A stretch of DNA of 64,000 nt. Source: Geobacillus subterraneus (lineage in GTDB: Bacteria > Bacillota > Bacilli > Bacillales > Anoxybacillaceae). The stretch covers positions 372,001-436,000 of the forward strand of contig NZ_CP014342.1 of the NCBI RefSeq assembly GCF_001618685.1, written 5' to 3'. Positions 36,923 through 45,556 of this stretch are shown in pieces. A program made the translations under genes and the position numbers. The notes beneath the pieces were generated by a model, which was not told the DNA's origin, made no database searches, and was given only the letters and a program-made list of their open reading frames with translations. Position 1 is the stretch's first letter; the number at the start of each line of letters is the position of its first letter.

Positions 36923-37193
36923 GCGGCTTACCCCCTTTTCGTCCACGTGCGGTGAACATTGGCTTCACCTTATCGTATGCAGGAGGGAAAAATGTGTGAA
37001 GGCCTAGAAAAAATAGGCGGTCGGGCCGTTCCTCGCGCTCGAGGGCTTTTTCAAGTTGATGCTCTTCCAAGGGGCGGCATGCAAGAGCGGCGAGGCAGTC
37101 GGACATCTCCACTTGCCCTAATGAAAGAAGGCATTGGGGGATGATGACGGGTGGTTCGCATCATCTAGTTTCGCGTAGGAAGGAGGCGGGCGT

Positions 37194-37982
37194 ATGGACG
37201 GGGACATCATCGACCAATACCGGTTTCCGTCGCCGCACCCGGGCATCGAGGTGTTCGTTGTCACCTATATGTCCCAAGGGCTGAAGGTGAAAGGGTTTTT
37301 CGCGGCGCCGAAAGGAAACGGCGTGTACGACGGGTTTTTATATTTGCGTGGCGGGATCAAAAACGTCGGGCAGGTGCGAGTGCCGCGCCTCATCGAGTTC
37401 GCGTCGCGCGGATTTGCCGTCTTCGCCCCGCTTTACCGCGGCAACGGAGGCGGGGAAGGGAACGAAGATTTCGCCGGCGACGATCGCTATGACGCATTTG
37501 CCGGGTTTGAGCTTCTTCGCCGCCACCCGCTCGTCCACCCGGGGCGCGTCCATCTGTTCGGCTTCTCGCGCGGCGGGGCGATGGCGCTTCATGCCGCCAT
37601 GCTCGCTGAACGGGTTTGTTCCGTCGCGGTTTGGGGCGGCGTGACGGATGTAGCGCTAACATACTGGGAACGTCCGGATTTGCGGCGGATGATGAAGCGC
37701 GTCATCGGCGGGACGCCGAACAAATGCCCAGAGCGCTACCGGCACCGCACGCCGCTCTATCATCTGGAACGGCTCAAGGCCCCGGTGCTCATCATCCACG
37801 GCGGACGTGATGAGAACGTATCGATTGAGCACGCTTGGCGGCTGGAACGGCGGTTGAAGCAGCTCGGCAAACCGGTCACGGCTTGGTACTTCCCCACGTT
37901 CACCCACTATTTTCCGCCGCCAGCCAACCGCAAGACGGTGCAAAGGCTTACACAATGGATGAAACAACAGCCGACGGTGTGA
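37194..37982 (+). CDS. ytmA: Alpha/beta hydrolase of the prolyl-oligopeptidase type (YtmA)
   Basis: 262 residues, start MDGDIIDQYRFPSPHPGIEV after AAGGAGGCGGGCGT. The oxyanion region is YLRGGIKNVG, the nucleophile elbow LFGFSRGGAMALHA near residue 125, the acid in IIHGGRDENVS and the catalytic His in PTFTHYFPPP. Peptidase or esterase activity is expected; the natural substrate is unknown. No signal peptide, so cytosolic. It precedes ytmB as in B. subtilis. Confidence 0.9.
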   Translation: MDGDIIDQYRFPSPHPGIEVFVVTYMSQGLKVKGFFAAPKGNGVYDGFLYLRGGIKNVGQVRVPRLIEFASRGFAVFAPLYRGNGGGEGNEDFAGDDRYDAFAGFELLRRHPLVHPGRVHLFGFSRGGAMALHAAMLAERVCSVAVWGGVTDVALTYWERPDLRRMMKRVIGGTPNKCPERYRHRTPLYHLERLKAPVLIIHGGRDENVSIEHAWRLERRLKQLGKPVTAWYFPTFTHYFPPPANRKTVQRLTQWMKQQPTV

Positions 37983-38050
37983 TACGATACGAGTAGAAAG
38001 GCGGCGCGGCCGCCAACGAATCGATGGGCAGCCAAGGAGGTTGAAATCAT

Positions 38051-38293
38051 ATGGGCATGCCGATGGAAGTGCAGACGGTCATTGTGACCAAAGGGAAGGA
38101 ACAGCGCGTTCAAGGAAATGTGTTTGTGCTGGAAAAAGACGGATACCGCTTGTATCCGCTCGACGTGCCGCTTGAAGTGCGCCGGACCGTACAAAGCGAA
38201 GCGAGCGGCATCGCGGTCGTGAAAAAGCTCGAGTGGGAAGACAACCGGACGACGGTGACGTACGAGCTCGTCAGCCTGTATTCGACGAATTGA
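38051..38293 (+). CDS. ytmB: DUF2584 family protein (YtmB)
   Basis: 80 residues starting MGMPMEVQTVIVTKGKEQRV after AAGGAGGTTG. Mostly beta-strand pattern (VFVLEKDGYRLYPLDVPLEV, then TTVTYELVSLYSTN). DUF2584 proteins are small Bacillaceae proteins without known function. Located 68 bases after ytmA and probably cotranscribed; ends before a strong terminator. Confidence 0.88.
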   Translation: MGMPMEVQTVIVTKGKEQRVQGNVFVLEKDGYRLYPLDVPLEVRRTVQSEASGIAVVKKLEWEDNRTTVTYELVSLYSTN

Positions 38294-38346
38294 ATGCGGG
38301 AGACCGCGGAGCCGCACCGAATGGGGCGGCCGACTAAGTGGGGAAT

Positions 38347-38386
38347 GGGAGCGCAAACGGAAGAACGGTTTGCGCTCCCTGTTTTG
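38347..38386 (+). terminator. Terminator of ytmAB
   Basis: Perfect 12-bp stem GGGAGCGCAAAC / GTTTGCGCTCCC followed by TGTTTTGG. Confidence 0.85.
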
Positions 38387-38526
38387 GAAGCGAGGGAAAA
38401 CTAGGCCGCTTGCCCCGATTCCGGCCGTAACAGCGAAACGGATGAAAAAGTTCGGGGAAAAGCAGGAGTTGGGCCGGAAGAAAGCGAATAGGATGCAATG
38501 AATTTGATATCGCAAGGAGGGAAAAC

Positions 38527-39477
38527 GTGGCCAAACAGCGAATCGATCACGACCGGTTGTTCAAGGAGCTGCTGTCGACGTTTTTCGAAGACTTTTTGCT
38601 TCTTTTCTTTCCTGACGTGTACGAGCACATCGACGTTCACCATCTCTCTTTCCTCTCCGAAGAGCTGTTCACCGACGTGACAGCCGGGGAGAAGCACCGC
38701 GTCGACTTGTTGGTCGAAACAAAGGTAAAAGGGGAAGACGGGCTCGTCATCGTTCACGTCGAACATCAAAGCTATAAGCAGCGGACGTTCCCCGAGCGAA
38801 TGTTCCTCTACTTCAGCCGCTTGTTTCAAAAACACCGCCGCCGCATCCTCCCGATTGCCATCTTCAGCTACGACGAACGCCACGACGAACCTTCCTCATT
38901 GATGATTCAATTTCCATTTTTGACGGTTCTTGACTTCCGCTTTCTGACGGTGGAACTGCACAAACTGCCGTGGCGCGAGTACATCCGCCGTGACAATCCG
39001 GTTGCCGCCGCCTTGTTAAGCAAAATGGGGTATAATGAAAGCGAGAAGGTGGAAGTGAAAAAGGAGTTTTTGCGCATGCTCGTCCGCCTCGAGCTCGATG
39101 AGGCGAAACAGCGGCTGTTGTTTGGGTTTTTTGAAACGTATTTGCGGTTGTCCGAAGCGGAGGAAATCCAACTGCGAAACGAGGTGAGCCAAATGGAGAC
39201 GAAGGAAGCGAAACAAGTGATGGAGCTCATCATCTCATACGAACAGCGGGGAATCGAGAAAGGCATTCAACAAGGAGTCAAACAAGGAATCGAACAAGGG
39301 TTGAAACAAGGAATAAAGCAAGGGATGAAGCAAGGGATTGAACAGGGACGTCAAAAAGGGATCGAGGAAGGGAAAATCGACGTCGCGAAGAAAATGTTGG
39401 CGAAAGGGTACGATGTCGACACGATCCACGAGCTGACCGGGCTGCCGGCGGAAAAGATTGAACAGCTGAAGAAGTAA
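38527..39477 (+). CDS. Rpn-family recombination-promoting nuclease (PD-(D/E)xK transposase-like)
   Basis: 316 residues, GTG start with GCAAGGAGGGAAAAC upstream. The N-terminal 130 residues are the Rpn/YhgA nuclease core: DHDRLFKELLSTFFEDFLLLF, then the catalytic D in HRVDLLVETKV and E-x-Q in VHVEHQSYKQR. E. coli Rpn proteins cut DNA and promote RecA-independent recombination and are proposed to be phage-defence factors. The C-terminal region has about ten successive four-residue repeats of the type G-I-x-Q (GIEQGLKQGIKQGMKQG), then a helix-turn segment AKKMLAKGYDVDTIHELTGL. A 11-bp inverted repeat lies just past the stop. Confidence 0.88.
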   Translation: MAKQRIDHDRLFKELLSTFFEDFLLLFFPDVYEHIDVHHLSFLSEELFTDVTAGEKHRVDLLVETKVKGEDGLVIVHVEHQSYKQRTFPERMFLYFSRLFQKHRRRILPIAIFSYDERHDEPSSLMIQFPFLTVLDFRFLTVELHKLPWREYIRRDNPVAAALLSKMGYNESEKVEVKKEFLRMLVRLELDEAKQRLLFGFFETYLRLSEAEEIQLRNEVSQMETKEAKQVMELIISYEQRGIEKGIQQGVKQGIEQGLKQGIKQGMKQGIEQGRQKGIEEGKIDVAKKMLAKGYDVDTIHELTGLPAEKIEQLKK

Positions 39478-39489
39478 ACCCGCCTTCGC

Positions 39490-39539
39490 ATTGTCGTCGA
39501 CCTCCAATCGTGCAAAAATCCCGGGGGATCGACGACAAT
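39490..39539 (+). terminator. Long-loop inverted repeat after the Rpn gene
   Basis: Perfect 11-bp arms ATTGTCGTCGA / TCGACGACAAT separated by 28 bases. It may be the transcription end of the Rpn gene or an element terminus; CATTTTATG follows, so the T-tract is weak. Confidence 0.4.
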
Positions 39540-39749
39540 CATTTTATGCGTTCGAACCTTACGGCCATCGAGGGTAAAGTCTATTGACAGAATTTGTCGG
39601 CGACGTTCATCGTCCCGATTGGCGTTTTGATTCTAATGTTGAAAAGGCAGGGGCGCAAACAATCCTTCGGTTTGCACTCTGCCATATGATGAAGCAAGAC
39701 TGATTCCTTTGCTTTGTTCTGAAATAAAGTGATCATTTACAGAGGGAGC

Positions 39750-40997
39750 TCACAAAATAGTTCCCGTGATTTCTCCTTTTTGGTTCTCCTTATAACTCCA
39801 GATTTTCCGCTGACGATAACTGATCCAGCCGCTGATCAAAAAGCAGCAAACAGACAAATAAAATGAAAAACGAATCCCGTAAACATCGGCGATAAAGCTC
39901 ATTAACAATGTGGAAATTCCGAATGTTACGGAACTAATGACTCCCTGCACGGCAAAAACATGAGGCAGAGCGTCCATCCGGGCATTTTTTTGAAGAATCG
40001 TCTGAAGACAGATCAGCTTCCATTGTTCGATGATCCCGTACAGGGCGGAATACAGAAGCGCCAGCGCACCGTGCGTCGTTGTGCCAAATAACAGTGTGAC
40101 AATAGCGATACAAAACGGGCCAAACAATACAAAAAATTGCTGGTTTTTTTCAACCGATTGACTAAACTTAACGCTTAACAATCCCCCTATCACCATGCCG
40201 CCAAAGAAAACAGAGTTAATATATCCCCACCATTCCTCTCCTACATGTAATTGTTCTTTCACATACATATAAAGGATGGCCGAAATCCAGACCCCATTTC
40301 CGATTCCTTCAAAAAATGACATGAAGCTAATCGATTTAGCGTGCACATTTCTCCAAGTGTATTCCCATCCTAGACTGATCGAAAGGAGAAAGTTCTTTAG
40401 GCCTTTGCCTTGAGCCGTCTTCTTCTTTGTATGTTCTTGTATATGCAACAGAAACATGAGAATGCTTGAGACGACATAGAACAATAAGGTGATATTGATT
40501 AAAAGGAACGGCGACCCTACACTGACAATCAAACTCCCAATCGGCCATGCGCTAAGTTTGATGAATTGGTCTAACGTGTTTACAAAACTGTTGGCTTTCA
40601 AGATTTCCTCCTTGGAAACGATAAAAGGAACGAGGGAGTTTTTAATCGGATTATTGATCCCATCTAAAAAAGCGATCAATGATACAAAAACATAAACGAT
40701 CGCAGTGTAATGTTCCGCACCCCATTGCAAAAACAGCGAGAGAAAAAGCAGCAGAAATGTTTTACACATTTGTCCGTAGGACAATAACGTTTTTAGTTTA
40801 TATTTTTCGAAAAATATCGGTGCGACGATTCCGCTAATAAATAACGACAATGTAACGAAAAAAGGGACTAATGCGGCAGCCATGGCTTTCGATGTCAAAT
40901 GATATAGGTAAGAGACAACGGAAACAATGTAGAACACATCTCCGAAATTCGCGAAAGATTGTCCGATCCAAAGGAAATGAAATGTTTTATTTTTCAT
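39750..40997 (-). CDS. MFS transporter (MFS_3-like efflux permease)
   Basis: 415 residues with about 12 hydrophobic helices, start MKNKTFHFLWIGQSFANFGD at ATG 40997 with AGAGAGG nine bases upstream. The N-terminal pattern (FLWIGQSFANFGDVFYIV) and LSYGQMCKTFLLLFLS are typical of the MFS_3 group that exports siderophores, macrolides or other small molecules. It is clearly AT-richer than core neighbours and uses different codons, so it is probably acquired. No biosynthetic or resistance partner is next to it. Substrate unknown. Confidence 0.82.
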   Translation of the reverse strand: MKNKTFHFLWIGQSFANFGDVFYIVSVVSYLYHLTSKAMAAALVPFFVTLSLFISGIVAPIFFEKYKLKTLLSYGQMCKTFLLLFLSLFLQWGAEHYTAIVYVFVSLIAFLDGINNPIKNSLVPFIVSKEEILKANSFVNTLDQFIKLSAWPIGSLIVSVGSPFLLINITLLFYVVSSILMFLLHIQEHTKKKTAQGKGLKNFLLSISLGWEYTWRNVHAKSISFMSFFEGIGNGVWISAILYMYVKEQLHVGEEWWGYINSVFFGGMVIGGLLSVKFSQSVEKNQQFFVLFGPFCIAIVTLLFGTTTHGALALLYSALYGIIEQWKLICLQTILQKNARMDALPHVFAVQGVISSVTFGISTLLMSFIADVYGIRFSFYLSVCCFLISGWISYRQRKIWSYKENQKGEITGTIL

Positions 40998-41050
40998 GAC
41001 CTCAATCCTCTCTTTGATCATCGAAACGACTGGTGATGGAATAGTCAAAA

Positions 41051-41243
41051 TGAACCAAAAATCAGATCTTCAGTCTTTGATGAAACTGGCTTTTTGCCAC
41101 GCCCCAAAACGATGGAGCGAAGGAAAACGGGTTGATTTTCAACAATCTGCTAAAGGTAAATGGATATACTGAAGCAATGGAAGCCTCCCCCTTATTCTGT
41201 TTAGAGTATCTTGAAAATCAAAAGGCCTTTAGACAGAGCATAT
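41051..41243 (+). other. Left flank of the IS1634 insertion: probable disrupted coding sequence
   Basis: An AT-rich stretch with protein-like translations in two frames: MNQKSDLQSLMKLAFCHAPK from 41054, and NGYTEAMEASPLFCLEYLEN up to the insertion. No single intact frame joins them. The piece right of the element (43131-43355) also reads as a protein end, so a small gene seems to have been broken by the insertion and further frameshifts. Confidence 0.4.
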
Positions 41244-43130
41244 CTCACATTTCGCACCCTAACAAGGTCAAAACAAAGGATTTTTTATTTAGTTTTTCAG
41301 AATAACTTTTTGACCAACACGACGAGCGATGGCTATCCTTTTTTTACCATCGCTGGTCGTTCCGTATGACGTTACACGTAAATGCTCTCATCCAGCCCCA
41401 ACCCCTGCAGAATCCTTCGTTGTTCAGGGGTGAGGGAGCGATCCAGTGAGCGTTGGATGCGTCCATCCGGCAGCTCCAGGAGGACGACGTTCACATATTG
41501 AAACAGCTGGAAAATCGCCTGCCCCGTCGGTCGGGTCAGCTTGCGGCCTCCGGCGCCCTTTAATGGGTGTTCGGGTGTGATGAACTGGCGCACCCGGCGC
41601 TGAAAGACGCGGTAAATGGCCAAGGCCAAGAGAAACAAATAGCCCAATACCGCAACTCGTTCTGGCTTTTTGACATAGATCTCATCCGTGAAAAAAGGGT
41701 CTTTCAAAAAAGCGAAGTTCATTTCCACCGAGATCTGCCCTTTATATAGCTTCAAGATCTCTTGGGCATCCATTTGTTGGCCCTTCCATTCCTCCGGAAC
41801 GGTCGTGACGAGGACAAACCGGGACGCTTTCCGTCTTGCCTGTTCCCACGCGTTTTGGTCGAATTCGACGTCAAGGCGCAAGAGATACCGCGTCTCCATC
41901 TCGGGTTCCGCCCCTTTTTTCGGCCGTCCGCGCCGTTTTTTCGGGCGTACGATCTCTTCGACCGCGGCCTTGACCTGATGAAACCGTGGGCGAAGGGACG
42001 TCTTGAGGGACGCCAAGGCTTGTTCAGCGTCTTCCCGGCACGAGAAAGGGTGGCGCTCCCAATGGGCTTGTTCCTCGCGAAGAAGCTCCGCTTCTTTGGT
42101 TCGTTCTTTTTCGAGCGTCTTTCCTTTTCGCTGGTCGAGCGCACTCGATTCGACGACGATCAGCCGAACGGGGTGGCCTTCATAGGTGGAGGATGTTTCC
42201 CATACCCGGTACGTGGCGCCGTTTCTCTCCGCCAGCGTAAAGGGGTCGCTCCACGGGATGTGGGCCGAATCGGCCTCCGCGAATGCCCGTTTGACGATGC
42301 GGAGCGACGAAGGGCCTCGGGTGATCAAAAAGGCGTTGGCCGCTTTGGTTTGCGCCAGAGTGTCTTTTGTCATCGCGGCGGAATCGGCCACATAAATCCA
42401 TTCGTCTTCCATCTTGGCTTGTTTGAGCTGTTCGTGGACACGGGACAGCACCTCCGGATTCCACGTTTTGTCAGGCAGGTTGCCGTCGTGCACATCGCCG
42501 TAAAACGGGATGCCGTCCTCGTTGCCGACCAGTCCGAAGCCGATCTGTTTTTGCCAACGATGATGGCGGTTATAGCCATGTGTGATCTGCAAAGCCTCTA
42601 ATGAGGCCGATTCATACGCGCCGTAAACCGTCTTGTCCGTCGTATCGGCGTGAAAGGCTCGGAGGGAAAGGCCTTCTTTGCGATAAATGTGAATCAAGCA
42701 AGTGCTGATCACCTTGTGAATATCGGCCTCATACAAGCGGTCGAGATGACGAGCCAAGGCATCGTCGTTCAACCAGGAAGGATGGAGACCGGGACGGATG
42801 AGTTTCTCTAGATCGATCTCCTGAGCCCATCGTTCCACGTGAACGAGGGCTTGCCGGCCGTCAAACAGATTGTAGATGATGGCCTGAACGGCATCGCTGA
42901 CTCGAGTCTGGCACTGTGGATCAACGGGAACGAGATGGTCAATCAATTGGGGCAGGCCCAGTTTCTTGAATAGGGCACTTATTATATTCAAATAATAATT
43001 GCGATAGACCTTTTTGACTTGAACGTTCATGAGAGAAAAACTCCTTCACTTTCCTTGTATGTCAAGGATTCATTCGACGATGGACACAAAAAATCCTCCC
43101 GATTTTCGTTGGGAGGGTGCGAAATGTGAG
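41244..43130 (-). mobile_element. Complete IS1634-family insertion sequence with target duplication
   Basis: 1887 bases bounded by perfect 17-bp inverted repeats CTCACATTTCGCACCCT (41244-41260) and its complement (43114-43130). The 6-bp sequence GCATAT occurs directly outside both ends (41238-41243 and 43131-43136), the expected target duplication. It carries one full-length transposase gene. Intact ends, duplication and reading frame indicate a recent insertion. Confidence 0.93.
41372..43030 (-). CDS. IS1634-family transposase (IS4-type DDE)
   Basis: 552 residues, start MNVQVKKVYRNYYLNIISAL with AAGGAG about 11 bases upstream. N-terminal DUF4277-like region (LPQLIDHLVPVDPQC) is followed by the DDE domain: first Asp in AFHADTTDKTVYGAY, second Asp in WIYVADSAAMTK, and Glu in LYKGQISVEMNFAFLKD (the Y-(2)-R/G-(3)-E-(6)-K style motif of IS4 relatives). 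A basic stretch KKRRGRPKKG occurs near residue 365. No frameshift or stop, so it is likely functional. Confidence 0.95.
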   Translation of the reverse strand: MNVQVKKVYRNYYLNIISALFKKLGLPQLIDHLVPVDPQCQTRVSDAVQAIIYNLFDGRQALVHVERWAQEIDLEKLIRPGLHPSWLNDDALARHLDRLYEADIHKVISTCLIHIYRKEGLSLRAFHADTTDKTVYGAYESASLEALQITHGYNRHHRWQKQIGFGLVGNEDGIPFYGDVHDGNLPDKTWNPEVLSRVHEQLKQAKMEDEWIYVADSAAMTKDTLAQTKAANAFLITRGPSSLRIVKRAFAEADSAHIPWSDPFTLAERNGATYRVWETSSTYEGHPVRLIVVESSALDQRKGKTLEKERTKEAELLREEQAHWERHPFSCREDAEQALASLKTSLRPRFHQVKAAVEEIVRPKKRRGRPKKGAEPEMETRYLLRLDVEFDQNAWEQARRKASRFVLVTTVPEEWKGQQMDAQEILKLYKGQISVEMNFAFLKDPFFTDEIYVKKPERVAVLGYLFLLALAIYRVFQRRVRQFITPEHPLKGAGGRKLTRPTGQAIFQLFQYVNVVLLELPDGRIQRSLDRSLTPEQRRILQGLGLDESIYV

Positions 43131-43355
43131 GCATATCATGCTGCTGGAGTTTCTATAGGAATTATGCATCTTGATCACTTGTTTAATGATACTAAAAATT
43201 GTGATAAGTATATGAATGATTTGCGGAAAACAGTTGAAGAAATAGAGGCAAGAACACAATTCTTGGGGGAACAGGGAGTAAAAACTTTAGAAATCATGCG
43301 CAAGTTCATTAATCATCCATCTTTTGATGACATTACGTATTCCTTACAGAACTAA
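43131..43355 (+). pseudogene. C-terminal fragment of a gene cut by the IS
   Basis: After the target duplication the frame AYHAAGVSIGIMHLDHLFND continues for about 73 residues and ends ITYSLQN at 43355. It is a coherent, helical, acidic sequence (EEIEARTQFLGEQGVKTLEI) with no start of its own outside the element. I do not recognise the family. The matching N-terminal part should lie left of the element, but frames there do not join cleanly. Confidence 0.5.
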
Positions 43356-43501
43356 TGGCCATTGCGACAAATGAAAACACAGAAGCCCATTGCGTTTGAT
43401 CGAGTCCGGTTGTTTTGAGGTTGTTTGAGGCGAATGAAACGGATCGACGTACAGAAATGCTTAAGGATTCAGTGTCGGAGTCCAAAGCAAAGGAAAGAAA
43501 T

Positions 43502-43539
43502 AAAAAACAGCCGGACAGGGAACGGTTCCCTGTCCGGCT
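43502..43539 (-). terminator. Terminator of pckA
   Basis: Perfect 15-bp stem AGCCGGACAGGGAAC / GTTCCCTGTCCGGCT; on the minus strand it is followed by GTTTTTTATTTC. Confidence 0.95.
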
Positions 43540-43548
43540 GGGTTCTTG

Positions 43549-45135
43549 TTAAACGAGCGGTCCGCCGAGTTTTTCGATGGACGGATCGATGTGGGCGAAT
43601 TTTTGGAAGTTGGCGCGGAATTTTTCCGCCAGCTCTTTCGCCTTTTGTTCGTACGCTTGTTTGTCGGCCCATGTGTTTTGCGGGCGCAAGACGTCGTCCG
43701 GCACGCCGGGGACGTGCGCCGGGATGGCGAGGCCGAAGATCGGGTCTTGCACGGTTTCGACGTTGTCAAGCTCTCCTTCGACGGCGGCTTGCACCATCGC
43801 GCGGGTGTAGGCGAGCTTCATGCGGCTGCCGACGCCGTACGGCCCTCCTGTCCAACCGGTGTTGACCAAAAAGACGCGGACGTTGTGCTCAGCGATTTTT
43901 TGTCCGAGCATTTCCGCGTACTCGACGGCCGGGCGCGGCAAAAACGGCGCGCCAAAGCACGTCGAGAACGTCGCTTCCGGTTCGGTGACGCCGCGTTCCG
44001 TGCCGGCGAGTTTGCTTGTGTAGCCGCTTAAGAAATGGTACATCGCCTGTTCGCGCGTCAGTTTGCTGATCGGCGGCAGGACGCCGAACGCATCGGCCGT
44101 CAGGAACACGATCGTGGACGGGTGGCCGGCGACGCTTGGGTCGACGATGTTTTTGATCGCTTGAAGCGGGTAGGCGGCGCGCGTGTTTTCCGTCAGCGTG
44201 CCGTCATCGTAATCCGGCACTCGCGTCGCGTCGTTGAGAATGACATTTTCGAGCACGGCGCCAAAGCCGATGGCGTCAAAAATTTGCGGCTCTTTCTCGC
44301 GCGATAAGTTGATGCATTTCGCATAGCAGCCGCCTTCGATATTGAAAATGCCGCGGCTCGACCAGCCGTGTTCGTCATCGCCGATCAAGCGGCGGTTCGG
44401 GTCGGTCGAGAGCGTCGTTTTCCCGGTTCCCGACAAGCCGAAGAAGAGGGCGACGTCGCCTTCCTGGCCGACGTTGGCCGAGCAGTGCATCGGCAGGATG
44501 CCTTGTTCCGGCAGCAAATAGTTCATCACCGAGAAGATCGATTTTTTCATTTCACCGGCGTATTCCGTCCCGCCGATTAGGACAACGCGGCGTTCAAAGG
44601 AAATGATGATGAACGCTTCCGAGCGCGTGCCGTCCACAGCCGGGTCCGCCTTAAAGTTCGGCGCGCAAATGACGGTAAATTGCGGCTCATGTGCGGCGAG
44701 CTCTTCAGCGCTCGGCCGGATGAACAGCTGATGGACGAACAAGTTGTGCCAAGCGAATTCGTTGACGACTTGAATCGGCAGCCGGGATTTCGGATCGGCG
44801 CCGGCAAAGCCTTTAAAGACGAACAGTTCCTCTTTCCTCATTAAATAATCGAGCACTTTATCATACAGTTTTTCAAATGTTTCCGGCGCCATCGGCTGGT
44901 TGACCGTTCCCCAATCAACGGTCTGTTTCGTCGACGGTTCTTCCACGATATATTTGTCTTTCGGCGACCGTCCGGTATATTTGCCGGTCGTGACGGCGAC
45001 GGCTCCGGTGTGCGTCAGCCGTCCTTCGTGTCGTTGCAGCACTTTTTCGACGAGCTCAGCGACGGACAATTGGTGATGTACGTACGGTTTTTGCAGCAGC
45101 AAAGAAAGCTTATTTGTCATGTTTGCGATCCCCAT
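43549..45135 (-). CDS. pckA: Phosphoenolpyruvate carboxykinase (ATP)
   Basis: Converts oxaloacetate plus ATP to PEP, the first committed gluconeogenic step. 528 residues from ATG 45135 ([15 protein letters not shown], with AAGGCAGG upstream); GTG 45141 or ATG 45120 are possible. Motifs: [19 protein letters not shown]-type substrate region, kinase-1a [12 protein letters not shown] near residue 240, kinase-2 [10 protein letters not shown] and the adenine-binding [11 protein letters not shown]. Divergent from metK. The -10 region carries a candidate CcpN site, matching glucose repression known for B. subtilis pckA. Confidence 0.97.
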   Translation of the reverse strand: MGIANMTNKLSLLLQKPYVHHQLSVAELVEKVLQRHEGRLTHTGAVAVTTGKYTGRSPKDKYIVEEPSTKQTVDWGTVNQPMAPETFEKLYDKVLDYLMRKEELFVFKGFAGADPKSRLPIQVVNEFAWHNLFVHQLFIRPSAEELAAHEPQFTVICAPNFKADPAVDGTRSEAFIIISFERRVVLIGGTEYAGEMKKSIFSVMNYLLPEQGILPMHCSANVGQEGDVALFFGLSGTGKTTLSTDPNRRLIGDDEHGWSSRGIFNIEGGCYAKCINLSREKEPQIFDAIGFGAVLENVILNDATRVPDYDDGTLTENTRAAYPLQAIKNIVDPSVAGHPSTIVFLTADAFGVLPPISKLTREQAMYHFLSGYTSKLAGTERGVTEPEATFSTCFGAPFLPRPAVEYAEMLGQKIAEHNVRVFLVNTGWTGGPYGVGSRMKLAYTRAMVQAAVEGELDNVETVQDPIFGLAIPAHVPGVPDDVLRPQNTWADKQAYEQKAKELAEKFRANFQKFAHIDPSIEKLGGPLV

Positions 45136-45175
45136 GTTCACAACCTGCCTTCTTTTTGTAATCACTCTTGAAAAT

Positions 45176-45203
45176 AGTATAACACATTTTTATTAATAGT
45201 CCA
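45176..45203 (-). promoter_or_regulatory. pckA promoter with overlapping candidate CcpN operator
   Basis: On the minus strand TGGACT, a 16-base spacer and TATACT at 45181-45176. The sequence TGTGTTATACT (45186-45176) covers the -10 and fits the CcpN motif TRTGHYATAYW as I recall it, at every position. Confidence 0.6.
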
Positions 45204-45320
45204 TACTAATTGTGTAGGTTTTTTTGAACTTATTTTGCCTATTTTTCAGATAATAAAAAATTCATTTCTGCGGTTGACTTTGCTTATTCCATTGCGATAA
45301 GATAAGTCATTGAACGGATA

Positions 45321-45435
45321 CTCTTATCCCGAGCCGGTGGAGGGACAGGCCCGATGAAACCCAGCAACCGTCACAATTTTACATATGTGAAATGGTGCTA
45401 ACCTGTGGCAAGGCGTGGTCCTTGAACGATAAGAG
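45321..45435 (+). ncRNA. SAM-I (S-box) riboswitch aptamer
   Basis: Upstream of metK. The basal stem CTCTTATC / GATAAGAG encloses conserved S-box blocks: GAGGGACAGGCCCGATGAAACC-type core (GGAGGGA, GATGAAACCCAGCAACC), TGGTGCTAACCTG and GGCAAGGCGTGG with CCTTGAACGATAAGAG. SAM binding should favour the terminator that follows. Confidence 0.95.
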
Positions 45436-45461
45436 TGAAAGGAAGCAATCCGATTGCAATG

Positions 45462-45494
45462 ACCTTTCCTCACCGTGACAGGAAAGGTTTTTTT
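45462..45494 (+). terminator. SAM-riboswitch-controlled terminator before metK
   Basis: Perfect 9-bp stem ACCTTTCCT / AGGAAAGGT followed by seven Ts; GAAAGGAAG at 45437 can pair alternatively as antiterminator. Confidence 0.9.
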
Positions 45495-45556
45495 ATATTG
45501 CGAAGGGAAACGAGTTCCGTATCGCCACATTACGTCAAGAGGAGGAAATGAGCCGA

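Noticed and set aside
36750-36946. Minus-strand frame running into ytlA
   Set aside because: Within ytlA it is out of frame with a conserved lipoprotein; only the part before ytlA is kept as a weak finding.
39230-39380. Tandem 12-base units as a CRISPR array or minisatellite outside genes
   Set aside because: The units are in frame within a complete coding sequence and have no spacers.
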